A stretch of 39,916 nt of DNA, from positions 1 through 39,916 of the forward strand of contig PCWB01000006.1 of assembly GCA_002796135.1 (NCBI GenBank), read 5' to 3'. Below, piece after piece: positions 14,981 to 24,181 of the stretch (positions are counted from its first letter, which is position 1; each line of letters begins with the position of its first letter). The translations under genes and the position numbers were made by a program. This DNA is from Candidatus Omnitrophica bacterium CG11_big_fil_rev_8_21_14_0_20_41_12 (GTDB taxonomy: Bacteria > Omnitrophota > Gorgyraeia > Gygaellales > Profunditerraquicolaceae). The notes beneath the pieces are model-generated. The model made no database searches. It was not told where the DNA came from and saw only the letters and a list, made by a program, of their open reading frames with translations.

Positions 14981-16301
14981 TATTGAAATAGCTTTTAAGG
15001 ATCTGCTCAATTGCCTTCAGGCGCTTAAGATGTATGGAGGGGTGCATCCGATGTTTACCAGGTCTTTGGATAGCGCCTATACGGCTTTTAAAGATGTTTT
15101 GTCCATGCGTCAGGAGGTAGTCATCGGTATAATCGGTGAAGAGCTGGCTTTTGAAAAAGAAATTCTCTTTGACTTGGGTAAGTTTTTACGTCCCTCAATT
15201 TTATATTTAAAAGAGAGGAATATTGAAAGGCTTGCTTTTTTCTTCGGTTTAAGCAAAGAGGAGCTCGGTATTTTTATAAATTTTATCAGTCGGCCTAAAG
15301 AAGATTTTAAAGGTGATCCCCAAGAGATGCTTAGGCTTACCGGCGTAGAGCATATTAATATCGGCAAGCTTAAAGTTGATGATAGGATGCAAGAGGGGGA
15401 TAGGGGTGCGGCCAATATCGATCTTTATGTTTCTTCCGTAGATAAAGTTAGTCAGGCTTTAAGCGGTGTGCTTAATTCCGAAAAAATTGACCATCTTGCC
15501 CTTAGATTTTCATTGAATAATATTATGGAGAATTTAAGCACGCAGCGCAATGAGTTGCTCAAGCTGGCTACGCTCAAAAGATACGATGTCCAAACCTATA
15601 CGCACATGCTTAATGTTTCTATTTTTTCCATGTATTTTGCCTCTCGGTTAGGTTTTGACAAAAATGATGTTTTAAATATCGGGGTTGCGGCGATGTTTCA
15701 TGATATCGGTAAGCTTTCTATTTCACGTAAAATACTGCAAAAACCCGGCAAACTGACTGAGCAGGAATTCGGGAGCGTTAAAAGCCACACTATATTAGGT
15801 GCAGAGATTATGCTTCAATATGTCGATAGTTTGGGGATATTGCCGGTGGTGGTCAGTTTTGAGCACCATTTAAAATATGATGCTTCAGGTTATCCGCGCT
15901 TGCCTAATTTAAGAAAACAGCATATTGCCTCTTCGATTGTTTCGATTTGCGATGTCTACGATGCCCTTTCGCAAAGGCGCAGCTATAAACAGGATTATGC
16001 TCCGGATCTAGTTTATAATATAATGAATAGTACCGATGGAGTTTCATTTGATCCGCAGCTGCTGGATAAATTTTTTAAATTTGTCGGGCTTTGGCCGGTG
16101 GGTTCGGTAGTTGCGCTAAATGACGCAAGCATTGCCTTGGTTAGAGATGAAAATGAATCCGATATCCGCAGGCCGAAAGTTGAGGTAGTTTCTCCTGTTG
16201 AAAAGAGGCGCAGTATCGACCTGGCGCAAGATAATAGCTTGAGTATCGAGCGCTTCCTTAATCCTTGGAAGGAAGGCAAAGAATTCTTGCATTTAGCCTA
16301 G
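14970..16301 (+). CDS. HD-GYP domain protein, probable cyclic di-GMP phosphodiesterase
   Basis: This 443-residue protein has an N-terminal domain shared with the upstream protein (about residues 1-130) and a C-terminal HD-GYP domain. The domain shows H244-D245 in FHDIGK, a downstream SHTILGAEIM histidine, the pair H299-H300 in EHHLKYDASGYP, and G307-Y308-P309. These are the metal-binding and GYP signature residues of enzymes that hydrolyse cyclic di-GMP. No membrane helix or response regulator domain is visible, so the N-terminal domain probably senses a signal or binds its partner. The last 60 residues are a variable tail. Activity is inferred from intact motifs. Confidence 0.88.
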   Translation: MSANIEIAFKDLLNCLQALKMYGGVHPMFTRSLDSAYTAFKDVLSMRQEVVIGIIGEELAFEKEILFDLGKFLRPSILYLKERNIERLAFFFGLSKEELGIFINFISRPKEDFKGDPQEMLRLTGVEHINIGKLKVDDRMQEGDRGAANIDLYVSSVDKVSQALSGVLNSEKIDHLALRFSLNNIMENLSTQRNELLKLATLKRYDVQTYTHMLNVSIFSMYFASRLGFDKNDVLNIGVAAMFHDIGKLSISRKILQKPGKLTEQEFGSVKSHTILGAEIMLQYVDSLGILPVVVSFEHHLKYDASGYPRLPNLRKQHIASSIVSICDVYDALSQRRSYKQDYAPDLVYNIMNSTDGVSFDPQLLDKFFKFVGLWPVGSVVALNDASIALVRDENESDIRRPKVEVVSPVEKRRSIDLAQDNSLSIERFLNPWKEGKEFLHLA

Positions 16302-16312
16302 AAAATTTCTAT

Positions 16313-16341
16313 TTGACATTACTGATTGCTTTTGTTATAGT
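16313..16341 (+). promoter_or_regulatory. Promoter of the pyrG-carA-carB operon
   Basis: TTGACA (16313-16318) and TATAGT (16336-16341) are spaced by 17 bases. Transcription would start near 16348, only a few bases before the 5' arm of the leader hairpin. Confidence 0.75.
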
Positions 16342-16351
16342 TAATAAAACA

Positions 16352-16390
16352 AAGGCGTTTAGCGGCCGGATAGTCGGCACTAAACGCCTT
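16352..16390 (+). promoter_or_regulatory. pyrG: 5'-terminal hairpin in the pyrG leader
   Basis: AAGGCGTTTAG (16352-16362) pairs perfectly with CTAAACGCCTT (16380-16390). A second stem inside the loop pairs GCCG (16365-16368) with CGGC (16375-16378). The hairpin occupies almost the whole predicted leader and ends 13 bases before the pyrG start. No T-run follows, so it is not a standard terminator. No Shine-Dalgarno sequence is visible between it and the ATG. Confidence 0.7.
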
Positions 16391-16403
16391 CTTCATGTAA
16401 ATT

Positions 16404-18005
16404 ATGACTAAATTTATCTTTATAACCGGCGGTGTAATCTCAAGCTTAGGCAAGGGAATAGCTTCTGCTTCCATCGGTAAAATCCTGGAATCCCGCGGCC
16501 TAAAAGTTACGTTAATGAAACTGGATCCTTATATCAATGTTGATCCGGGGACAATGAATCCTTATCAACACGGGGAGGTCTATGTTACCGATGATGGCGC
16601 TGAAACCGATCTAGACCTGGGCCATTACGAGAGATTTACCAAAGCGGCAATGACCAAATTTAACAATGCTACCACCGGTCAGGTTTATAACGCGGTAATT
16701 TCGCGTGAGCGCCGGGGTGATTATCTAGGTAAAACTATTCAGGTTATCCCGCATATTACCAATGAAATCAAGGATCGGATTAAAAAGGTTGCCCAGGTTA
16801 GCCGGGCGGACATCGTTTTGATTGAAGTGGGCGGGACTGTCGGAGATATCGAAAGCCTGCCTTTTTTAGAGGCTGCGCGGCAATTTGAATTAGATGCCGG
16901 TGAAAAAAATGTCCTTTATATTCATCTTACTTTGATCCCTTACATAAAAGTTGCGGATGAGATTAAAACTAAGCCTACGCAGCATAGCGTGCAAACCTTA
17001 CGCGAGATCGGAATCCAGCCGGATATTCTAATTTGCCGGACGGAAAGACCACTTTCTGATGAGGTTAAAGAAAAAATTTCTTTGTTTTGCAATGTAAGAA
17101 AAGAAGCGGTTATTGAATCGCGCGATGTGGAATCTATCTATCAGGTTCCTTTGGTTTTTAAGGGACAGATCTTAGATGAGATAATTTTAGGCCATTTTGG
17201 ATTAATCTCTAAGCCCTCTGATTTAAAGGATTGGGAAAAGAATGTAGTTGAGCGGCAGCTTAGCCCTAAAAAAACTGTTCAGGTGGCAGTGGTAGGTAAA
17301 TATATCGGATTGCAGGATGCCTATAAGTCTATTTATGAGGCGATTACTCACGGTGGAATTAGCAATCAGGTAAAAGTAGAGATTAAAAAGATTGATTCCG
17401 AAGATATTGAAAAACATGGAGCTTTGAAATTGCTTGGCGGGGTAGATGCGATTTTGGTGCCCGGAGGGTTTGGGTCCAGAGGTATAGAGGGAAAGATCCA
17501 GGCAGTTGGTTTTGCGCGGAAAAATAAAGTTCCTTTTTTAGGGATTTGCCTGGGGATGCAGTGTGCGGTAATGGAATTTGCTCGTTTTGTTTGCGGTTTA
17601 AAGGATGCAAATTCTACCGAATTTAAACCTAAAGCTAAGAATCATGTAATCAGCCTTTTGAGCGAACAAAAAAATATTAAGGATATGGGCGGCACGATGC
17701 GCCTGGGTGCCTACCCTTGTAAAATAAAAAAGAGCACCCTGGCCGCAAGAGTTTATAAGAAAAATATCATTTCCGAGCGTCACAGGCATAGATTTGAATT
17801 TAATAATAAATTCCGTAAAAAACTTGAGTCTAAGGGGCTGGTTTTTTCCGGAGTTTATCCGAAGAAAAACTTAGTTGAGATTTTAGAATTAAAAAATCAC
17901 CCGTATTTTATTGCCGTACAATTTCATCCTGAGTTTAAATCTAAACCTGACGCAGCGCATCCGTTGTTCGCTGAATTTATCCGCGCAGCTGTAGAAAAAA
18001 AATAA
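16404..18005 (+). CDS. pyrG: CTP synthase
   Basis: The 533-residue enzyme converts UTP, ATP and glutamine to CTP, the last step of pyrimidine nucleotide synthesis. The N-terminal synthetase domain begins [17 protein letters not shown] and contains [19 protein letters not shown]. The C-terminal class I amidotransferase domain shows the nucleophile cysteine in GICLGMQCA and the FHPEF catalytic histidine-glutamate pair. The length is normal. It is the first gene of a pyrimidine operon with carA two bases downstream, and its leader is a strong hairpin that may be regulatory. Confidence 0.97.
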   Translation: MTKFIFITGGVISSLGKGIASASIGKILESRGLKVTLMKLDPYINVDPGTMNPYQHGEVYVTDDGAETDLDLGHYERFTKAAMTKFNNATTGQVYNAVISRERRGDYLGKTIQVIPHITNEIKDRIKKVAQVSRADIVLIEVGGTVGDIESLPFLEAARQFELDAGEKNVLYIHLTLIPYIKVADEIKTKPTQHSVQTLREIGIQPDILICRTERPLSDEVKEKISLFCNVRKEAVIESRDVESIYQVPLVFKGQILDEIILGHFGLISKPSDLKDWEKNVVERQLSPKKTVQVAVVGKYIGLQDAYKSIYEAITHGGISNQVKVEIKKIDSEDIEKHGALKLLGGVDAILVPGGFGSRGIEGKIQAVGFARKNKVPFLGICLGMQCAVMEFARFVCGLKDANSTEFKPKAKNHVISLLSEQKNIKDMGGTMRLGAYPCKIKKSTLAARVYKKNIISERHRHRFEFNNKFRKKLESKGLVFSGVYPKKNLVEILELKNHPYFIAVQFHPEFKSKPDAAHPLFAEFIRAAVEKK

Positions 18006-18007
18006 TT

Positions 18008-19117
18008 ATGCAGGCTTATCTCGTTTTAGAAGATGGTACAATATTTAAAGGTCGCTCCTTCGGCGCAAGCGGGGAGGCTCTGGGCGAGGTTGTGTTTAAT
18101 ACCAGCATGGCCGGATATCAGGAGATCATTACCGATCCTTCCTATAGCGGCCAGATTGTGGCAATGACCTATCCTTTGATCGGAAATTATGGTATTAACC
18201 ATGAGGATGCGGAGAGCCGTAAACCATTTTTAGAAGGTTTTGTAGTTAAGGAGTACAGTAAATTAGCCAGTAACTGGAGAAAAGATCAGGATCTGGGCGA
18301 TTATCTAAAAGAGAATAATATTTTAGCCATTGAAGGAATCGATACACGCGCACTTACTTTGCATATCAGAGAGAAAGGCGCGATGAAAGCAATTTTATCT
18401 ACGCTTGATTCCAGCGAACAGAGCCTGGTGACTAAAGCAAAAAAAAGCCGCGGCTTGATGGGTTTGGATTTAGTCAAAGAAGTTACTATCCCGAAGAAAT
18501 ATGTTTATTGGCAGTCTAAGGAAAACAAATACAAAGTTGTAGTCCTGGATTGTGGCGTGAAGTTAAATATATTAAGAGAATTAAAACGCCTTAAATGCAA
18601 TGTCACGGTTGTACCTGCCTGGACAACTTATCAGGAGATCCTCAAGGAGAATCCTGACGGGGTCTTACTTTCTAACGGGCCGGGGGATCCGGCAGCAGTT
18701 GGTTATGTGATTAAAACAGTGGCTAATTTAATCGGCCGGCTGCCGATTTTTGGAATTTGTCTGGGGCATCAGATGCTTGGGCTGGCTTTCGGGGGTAAAA
18801 CTTATAAACTTAAATTCGGCCATCATGGGGCAAATCATCCGGTAAAAGATTTAAGAACCGGTAAAATTTCTATAACCAGCCAGAATCATGGATTCTGCGT
18901 GAGTATAGATTCTTTAAATAAAAAAAATATTGAGTTGACTCATCTGAACTTGAATGATGAAACTTCAGAGGGCTTGCGCCATAAAAAGCTGCCTGTATTT
19001 TCCGTACAGTTTCATCCTGAAGCTTCTCCCGGGCCGCATGACGCACAGTATTTATTTGCTGAGTTTTTGAAATTAATGCAGAAATCAAAAAAAATAAAAT
19101 ATGCCAAAACGCACTGA
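18008..19117 (+). CDS. carA: Carbamoyl-phosphate synthase small subunit (glutaminase)
   Basis: This 369-residue subunit releases ammonia from glutamine and channels it to CarB. The N-terminal domain carries [21 protein letters not shown]. The amidotransferase domain has the nucleophile in [10 protein letters not shown] and the [11 protein letters not shown] histidine-glutamate pair. Length and start match the family. The gene follows pyrG by two bases and overlaps the carB start by 17 bases, so the two subunits are probably translated together. Confidence 0.97.
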   Translation: MQAYLVLEDGTIFKGRSFGASGEALGEVVFNTSMAGYQEIITDPSYSGQIVAMTYPLIGNYGINHEDAESRKPFLEGFVVKEYSKLASNWRKDQDLGDYLKENNILAIEGIDTRALTLHIREKGAMKAILSTLDSSEQSLVTKAKKSRGLMGLDLVKEVTIPKKYVYWQSKENKYKVVVLDCGVKLNILRELKRLKCNVTVVPAWTTYQEILKENPDGVLLSNGPGDPAAVGYVIKTVANLIGRLPIFGICLGHQMLGLAFGGKTYKLKFGHHGANHPVKDLRTGKISITSQNHGFCVSIDSLNKKNIELTHLNLNDETSEGLRHKKLPVFSVQFHPEASPGPHDAQYLFAEFLKLMQKSKKIKYAKTH

Positions 19118-20762
19118 TCTAAAAAAGATCTTAATTATTGGAAGCGGGCCGATTGTTATCGGTCAGGCCTGTGAATTTGATTATTCCGGCACTCAGGCTT
19201 GTAAGGTTTTAAAGCAGGAGGGGTATAAGGTAATTTTAGTCAATTCTAACCCGGCTACAATTATGACCGATCCGGAGGTTGCCGATAGAACTTATATTGA
19301 GCCGATTACCGCAGAGATGGTTGAAAAAATTATCGCTAAAGAAAGGCCGGATGCGCTCTTGCCTACTCTTGGCGGCCAGACTGCTCTGAATACGACTGTG
19401 GAATTAGATAAAAAAGGAGTCTTAAAAAAATATAAGGTCGAGACTATCGGAGCCAATATCAAAGCGATAAAAAAAGGAGAAGACCGTAAGTTGTTTAAGG
19501 CGGCAATGAAAAAAATCGGTTTAGACCTGCCTAAAAGTGACCAGGCCGATAATTTAAACGAAGCGATCTCTATCGCTAAAAAAATAGGCTTTCCTTTGAT
19601 TATCCGTCCCAGTTTTACTATGGGAGGAGCAGGTGGATCAATTGCTTATAATCTGGATGAGTTCAAGCTTTTGGCTAAACGCGGATTAGAATCCAGCATG
19701 ATCAGCGAGATCCTGGTTGAGGAGTCTGTGATCGGTTGGAAGGAATTTGAGTTAGAGGTTATGCGTGATTTAAAAGATAATGTAGTGATTATTTGTTCTA
19801 TTGAGAATTTTGATCCTATGGGCATACATACCGGAGACAGCATTACCGTTGCCCCGATCCAAACATTAACGGACAAAGAGTACCAATTAATGCGCGATGC
19901 AGCTTTGGCTTGTATCCGGGAGATCGGCGTTGAAACCGGAGGTTCCAATATTCAGTTTGCCATTAATCCTGAAACCGGCAGGATGGTGGTTATTGAAATG
20001 AATCCTCGTGTTTCGCGCAGTTCAGCGTTGGCTTCAAAGGCTACGGGATTTCCTATTGCTAAAATTGCCGCTAAGCTTGCGGTGGGCTATACCCTTGATG
20101 AAATTCCTAATGATATTACTAAATCAACGCCTGCCTGTTTTGAGCCGGCGATTGATTATTGCGTGGTTAAAGTACCGCGGTTTACTTTTGAAAAATTTGC
20201 TTTGGCAGATAATACCTTAGGAATATCGATGAAGTCGGTAGGGGAGGCCATGGCTATCGGCCGCACATTTAAAGAAGCCCTGCAAAAGGGATTACGTTCT
20301 TTAGAAATTAAAAAGTTCGGCTTGGAGAGCATTGTTTTTAATAATCTGGAAGATATGCGAATAGAAAAAGAGATTTTAGATAAGATCTATCAGAAGCTGA
20401 AGCAGCCTAATGCCGAGAGGATTTTTTATATCGGGGATGCTTTTCGCGCTAAATTAGATATTGAAGCAATCCATGATTTAACTAAAATTGACCGCTGGTT
20501 TTTGCATAATATTAAAGAGATCATTGATTGTGAAAGAGAGTTGATTGAGAACAAAAATAATATAACTCATGAATTACTCAGGCGCGCCAAGGAATATGGT
20601 TTTAGTGACAGGCAATTGGCTAAAATTTTATCTTTAGATGAGACAGTGGTTTATGATCTAAGGAAGTCCATGAATATAACGGTGGATTTTAAGCTGGTTG
20701 ATACCTGCGCTGCAGAGTTTAAGGCACACACCCCTTATTTTTATTCTACCTACGAAAAATGA
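19101..20762 (+). CDS. carB: Carbamoyl-phosphate synthase large subunit, N-terminal half only (split CarB)
   Basis: The 553-residue product covers the carboxyphosphate-forming ATP-grasp half ([60 protein letters not shown]) and the oligomerisation domain, ending [21 protein letters not shown]. Full-length CarB is about 1070 residues. The stop falls at the boundary before the second ATP-grasp half, which makes carbamoyl phosphate from carbamate. The next gene has its own promoter 32 bases later, and none of the reading frames downstream encodes the missing half. This matches a clean gene split rather than a frameshift. Split carB genes are known in some archaea and deep-branching bacteria; the second half should lie elsewhere in the genome. 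Confidence 0.95.
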   Translation: MPKRTDLKKILIIGSGPIVIGQACEFDYSGTQACKVLKQEGYKVILVNSNPATIMTDPEVADRTYIEPITAEMVEKIIAKERPDALLPTLGGQTALNTTVELDKKGVLKKYKVETIGANIKAIKKGEDRKLFKAAMKKIGLDLPKSDQADNLNEAISIAKKIGFPLIIRPSFTMGGAGGSIAYNLDEFKLLAKRGLESSMISEILVEESVIGWKEFELEVMRDLKDNVVIICSIENFDPMGIHTGDSITVAPIQTLTDKEYQLMRDAALACIREIGVETGGSNIQFAINPETGRMVVIEMNPRVSRSSALASKATGFPIAKIAAKLAVGYTLDEIPNDITKSTPACFEPAIDYCVVKVPRFTFEKFALADNTLGISMKSVGEAMAIGRTFKEALQKGLRSLEIKKFGLESIVFNNLEDMRIEKEILDKIYQKLKQPNAERIFYIGDAFRAKLDIEAIHDLTKIDRWFLHNIKEIIDCERELIENKNNITHELLRRAKEYGFSDRQLAKILSLDETVVYDLRKSMNITVDFKLVDTCAAEFKAHTPYFYSTYEK

Positions 20763-20773
20763 ACTTTGTATTC

Positions 20774-20809
20774 TTTACAAATAAATAAGCATATAATATA
20801 ATATGCTTA
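20774..20809 (+). promoter_or_regulatory. Promoter with overlapping palindrome upstream of the DUF1846 gene
   Basis: TTTACA (20774-20779) and TATAAT (20797-20802) are 17 bases apart. An inverted repeat, TAAGCATAT (20786-20794) and ATATGCTTA (20801-20809), surrounds the -10 element, a position suited to repressor binding. It could alternatively be a small terminator-like hairpin after carB, but no T-run follows. Confidence 0.55.
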
Positions 20810-20824
20810 ATAAATAGGCACAAG

Positions 20825-22351
20825 ATGACTAAAAAAACAGGTTTTGATAACGAGAAGTATCTTAAAGACCAGACCCTGGCCATTGTCGAGAGGGTGAAAA
20901 AATTTGATAATAAGCTTTACCTTGAGTTTGGAGGAAAGCTTTGTTTTGATTTTCATGCCGCCCGCGTTTTACCCGGTTATGATCCTAATGTAAAGATAAG
21001 ATTATTACAGTGTCTAAAAGATAAAATTGATATTGTGCTTTCTATTTATGCGGCGGATATTGAGAAGGGAAGAGTACGCGGAGATTTCGGAATTACTTAT
21101 GATGCAGCAACTTTTAAATTAATCGATGATTTAAGGAAGTGGGGCTTGGATATCTTAGCGGTTGTGATTACGCGTTTTGCCAATCAGCCTTCGGCAGTTA
21201 TATTTAAAAATAAATTAGAGCGCCGCGGAGTTAAAGTTTATTTGCATTATCCTATTTCCGATTATCCTGCCGATGTCGATGCAATTGCCAGCGAAAATGG
21301 TTTTGGAAAGAATGATTATATCCAGACTAAGAATCCCATTGTTGTGGTTACGGCACCCGGGCCCAATAGCGGGAAGCTGTCAACTTGTCTTTCTCAGCTA
21401 TTCCATGAGCATAAACGCGGAATAAATGCCGGATATGCAAAATTTGAAACATTTCCCATTTGGAATCTGCCGCTGAAGCATCCGGTGAATATTGCCTATG
21501 AGGCTGCTACCGCCGATATCCAGGATTTTAATCTGGTAGACCCGTTTCATCTGAATAAATACAATAAAACCGCAATTAATTATAATCGCGACGTAGAAAG
21601 CTTTCCGATCCTCAAGCTTATCTTAAGTAAAATCTATACGCAGAATTTTAAATTTCCTACATATAATTCTCCTACTGATATGGGGGTCAACTGTGCGGGC
21701 TTGGGAATAGTTAATGATCAAGTAGTGCAGGAGGCGGCTAGACAGGAACTTATCCGCAGGTATTTCAGGTATAATAGTGAATATCTTTTAGGTATTGAGA
21801 AAAAAGAGACCGTGGATAGAGTAGTTTTACTTATGGAGGAGCTAGGGATTAAGGTTACTGACCGGTTAGTTGTGGAAAAAGCAAGAGCGGCGGCAGAGCA
21901 GTCAGAAAAATTAGAAAAAGGGCACGAAGGAATATATTGTGCAGCAGCGATTCAATTAAATAACGGCAAGATTATTACCGGAAAAAATTCTAAGCTTATG
22001 CATGCGGCATCCAGCTTAGTGATGAATGCGGTTAAGGTTTTAGCAGGCATTCCGGATGAGATACTTCTGCTTAGTCCGCATATTATCAATCAAATCGCCC
22101 AGCTTAAAGAAGATATTCTGAAAGCAGATTCAGAAAGCCTGGATTTAGAGGAGTGTTTGATCGCTCTTTCCATAAGTGCAGCTACAAATCATACCGCAGA
22201 ACTGGCAATGAAAAAGCTTGGAGAATTAAGAAATTGTGAAATGCACATGACGCATATTCCTACCCCGGGAGATGAGGTGGGCCTGAAGCGGCTGGGAGTA
22301 AATCTTACTACTGATGGAAAATTTTCCTCACGTAATCTTTTCATAACCTAA
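20825..22351 (+). CDS. DUF1846 (UPF0371) family protein
   Basis: The 508-residue soluble protein matches the DUF1846/UPF0371 family. It has an N-terminal GGKLCFDFHAARVLPGYDPN segment and a nucleotide-binding-like VVVTAPGPNSGKLSTCLSQLFHEHKRG segment around residue 175, followed by YAKFETFPIWNLPLKHPVN. The family is widespread in anaerobes, and structures of members are known, but I know of no established biochemical function. Length is normal for the family. It has its own promoter and is followed 14 bases later by the beta-CASP nuclease gene, so the two are probably co-transcribed. Confidence 0.85.
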   Translation: MTKKTGFDNEKYLKDQTLAIVERVKKFDNKLYLEFGGKLCFDFHAARVLPGYDPNVKIRLLQCLKDKIDIVLSIYAADIEKGRVRGDFGITYDAATFKLIDDLRKWGLDILAVVITRFANQPSAVIFKNKLERRGVKVYLHYPISDYPADVDAIASENGFGKNDYIQTKNPIVVVTAPGPNSGKLSTCLSQLFHEHKRGINAGYAKFETFPIWNLPLKHPVNIAYEAATADIQDFNLVDPFHLNKYNKTAINYNRDVESFPILKLILSKIYTQNFKFPTYNSPTDMGVNCAGLGIVNDQVVQEAARQELIRRYFRYNSEYLLGIEKKETVDRVVLLMEELGIKVTDRLVVEKARAAAEQSEKLEKGHEGIYCAAAIQLNNGKIITGKNSKLMHAASSLVMNAVKVLAGIPDEILLLSPHIINQIAQLKEDILKADSESLDLEECLIALSISAATNHTAELAMKKLGELRNCEMHMTHIPTPGDEVGLKRLGVNLTTDGKFSSRNLFIT

Positions 22352-22365
22352 AATCCGTATTATCT

Positions 22366-23760
22366 ATGTCCATTACCGTAAAATTTCTCGGTGGCGCAAA
22401 GACAGTTACCGGTTCAAGCCACTTAATCTCCGCCGGTAGAACAGAGGTTCTTCTTGATGCCGGCCTATTTCAGGGGCGTCGTGACGCCTTTTATGAAATT
22501 AATACAACTTTTCATTATAACCCGCGCACGATCAATGCTATGGTTTTATCTCACGCCCATATCGATCATTGCGGTAATATTCCTAATTTAATTAAGCATG
22601 GCCTACGTTGTAAGATCTACACCACCTCGGCAACTAAGGATTTAGCTAATCTCATGCTGATTGATTCGGGAAAGATCCAGGAAGAAGATGTGCGCTATGT
22701 GAATAAAATCAACCGGCGCATTAATCTGCCAATGCGTAAGCCTTTATATACGGTAAAGGAAGCAGCGCGTGCCACTAAAATTTTTCGCTCGATCTCTTAT
22801 AACCAGAAGTTTTGTATTGCTAAAGATGTTAGCGCAACTATTTTGGATGCCGGGCATATCTTAGGCTCAGGGACAGTGGTTTTGGATATTAAAGTCGGAG
22901 AAAAATCTTTACGCCTGGGTTATGCGGTGGATTTAGGAAGAAAAAATCTTCCTCTTCTGGGAGATCCAGTGATCCCTAAAGGGCTTGATTATCTGATCAT
23001 GGAGACCACTTATGGTAATCGCCTGCACCGGCCTATTGAGGAAGCGCAGTCAAAATTAAGAGAAGCGATCTCTCGGGCCGTAAGAAGAGGAGGCAAGGTG
23101 CTCATTCCTTCTTTTACCCTTGAACGTACGCAGGAGGTGATTTATTTCCTGAACGAATTACTTAAGGATAAGCTTATTCCTACGGTGCCTATTTATGTAG
23201 ATAGTCCTTTGGCGACAAATATTACTGATCTTTTCGAATATCACATCGATTTTCTAAATGATAAGACCCGCCATGCATTCGGCAAAGGAGATAATCCTTT
23301 TGAATTATTAAATCTGCGTTTTATCCGCGAGCAAAAAGAATCCAAGGCTTTAAATGCCGACCGGCGGCCGATGATTATTATTGCCGGTAGCGGTATGTGT
23401 GAATCCGGAAGGATCCTGCATCATCTGCAGAATAATATTGAGGATACGCGCAATATGGTTTTGGTTGTCGGATACATGGCCCGGGATACTTTAGGCAGAA
23501 GAATAGTTGAAAAAAATCCTTTTGTGAAAATATTCGGAGTAGAGTATGAGCTTAATGCCGAGGTTGTAGTAATTAACGCTTTCTCCGGACATGCCGACCA
23601 AACGGAGTTAATGGATTTTGTTTCAAAATGTCTGCCACTGAAACGTATTTTTCTGGTGCATGGAGAGCTCGAACAATCTCAGGCCCTTGCCGATATATTG
23701 ATCCAAAAAGGTCTGGATGTGCATATCCCGGATAAAGATGAAGAGGTATTGCTTAATTAA
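22366..23760 (+). CDS. Beta-CASP metallo-beta-lactamase-fold ribonuclease
   Basis: This 464-residue protein has the metallo-beta-lactamase zinc motif H63-A-H65-I-D67-H68, the DAGHILGSG motif, the DLGRKNLPLLGDP aspartate and the beta-CASP insert. It ends with an RMMBL domain (FSGHADQTELMDF, KRIFLVHGE). Proteins with this layout resemble the CPSF-73/Ysh1 and TTHA0252 group of RNA endo- and exonucleases. A role in RNA processing or decay is likely. Its length is typical. Confidence 0.92.
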   Translation: MSITVKFLGGAKTVTGSSHLISAGRTEVLLDAGLFQGRRDAFYEINTTFHYNPRTINAMVLSHAHIDHCGNIPNLIKHGLRCKIYTTSATKDLANLMLIDSGKIQEEDVRYVNKINRRINLPMRKPLYTVKEAARATKIFRSISYNQKFCIAKDVSATILDAGHILGSGTVVLDIKVGEKSLRLGYAVDLGRKNLPLLGDPVIPKGLDYLIMETTYGNRLHRPIEEAQSKLREAISRAVRRGGKVLIPSFTLERTQEVIYFLNELLKDKLIPTVPIYVDSPLATNITDLFEYHIDFLNDKTRHAFGKGDNPFELLNLRFIREQKESKALNADRRPMIIIAGSGMCESGRILHHLQNNIEDTRNMVLVVGYMARDTLGRRIVEKNPFVKIFGVEYELNAEVVVINAFSGHADQTELMDFVSKCLPLKRIFLVHGELEQSQALADILIQKGLDVHIPDKDEEVLLN

Positions 23761-23799
23761 GGATTATGTGGTAATATTATTTTCATATAAAATAATAAA

Positions 23800-23835
23800 C
23801 CTGCTTCCGGGCAGGTAGGACTGCCGTGGGCAGTC
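23800..23835 (+). promoter_or_regulatory. Two tandem hairpins in the leader of the bL27 gene
   Basis: CCTGC (23800-23804) pairs with GCAGG (23811-23815), and GACTGCC (23819-23825) pairs with GGCAGTC (23829-23835). The ribosome-binding site GGGAAGGA (23836-23843) starts immediately after the second stem. The pair may regulate the ribosomal protein gene or may be a dispersed hairpin repeat. Confidence 0.6.
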
Positions 23836-23848
23836 GGGAAGGATTAAA

Positions 23849-24106
23849 ATGATCGGTGGTTTTTCTACTCCTAAAAAAGACAAGGCGTTAAAAACAAGCG
23901 GTGGAAAGCTGGTTAAGACCGGAGAAATTCTGGTGCGCGGTGTGGATACCTATAAAGCAGGGGTGAATGTGCGCGGCCCGGGTACTTTGTTTGCCCGCTG
24001 TGCAGGCAAAGTTTATTTTACCCGCAAAAAAACCAGCCATGGTAAGGTGCGCACATTTGTTAATGTGGCGCCAATTGCAAAAACAGCTAAGACACCCCGC
24101 GCTTAG
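23849..24106 (+). CDS. rpmA: Divergent ribosomal protein bL27
   Basis: The 85-residue protein aligns with the bL27 core: GGKLVKTGEILVR, then YKAGVNV, GTLFA and GKVYFTRKK. The N-terminal arm differs strongly from normal bL27. In place of the usual Gly-rich, SSRNGRDSNPKRLGVK-type arm that reaches the peptidyl transferase centre, it has MIGGFSTPKKDKALKTS. The gene also stands alone, whereas rpmA usually follows rplU and precedes obg. Its last codons (TPRA, stop) lie in a hairpin repeat. It is either the only bL27 in the lineage with an altered arm, or a second paralogue. A good ribosome-binding site supports expression. Confidence 0.8.
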   Translation: MIGGFSTPKKDKALKTSGGKLVKTGEILVRGVDTYKAGVNVRGPGTLFARCAGKVYFTRKKTSHGKVRTFVNVAPIAKTAKTPRA

Positions 24107-24180
24107 TGGCGCCCGACGCAATAGGTATGCGTCGGCATGCGCTTGTGCGCTAATTGCGCGGGTGTTGTCTTCGTAGACAA
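24095..24180. repeat. Dispersed two-hairpin repeat, copy A (double or composite)
   Basis: The sequence CCCCGCGCTTAGTGGCGC is followed by a hairpin CGACGCA (24114-24120) / TGCGTCG (24128-24134). A second unit follows, GCGCTAATTGCGCGGGTG, with hairpin TTGTC (24165-24169) / GACAA (24176-24180) around a TTCGTA loop. It shares the CGC-TTAATGG-A-TTGCGCGGGTG core with copies at 27417-27463 and 32583-32625. Confidence 0.7.
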
Positions 24181-24181
24181 A

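Noticed and set aside
19101-20824. carB interrupted by a frameshift
   Set aside because: The stop falls at a domain boundary and none of the frames downstream encodes the second half.
24137-24181. Upstream start of the M48 protease
   Set aside because: The extra 15 residues are encoded wholly by a dispersed repeat and contain no protease feature.
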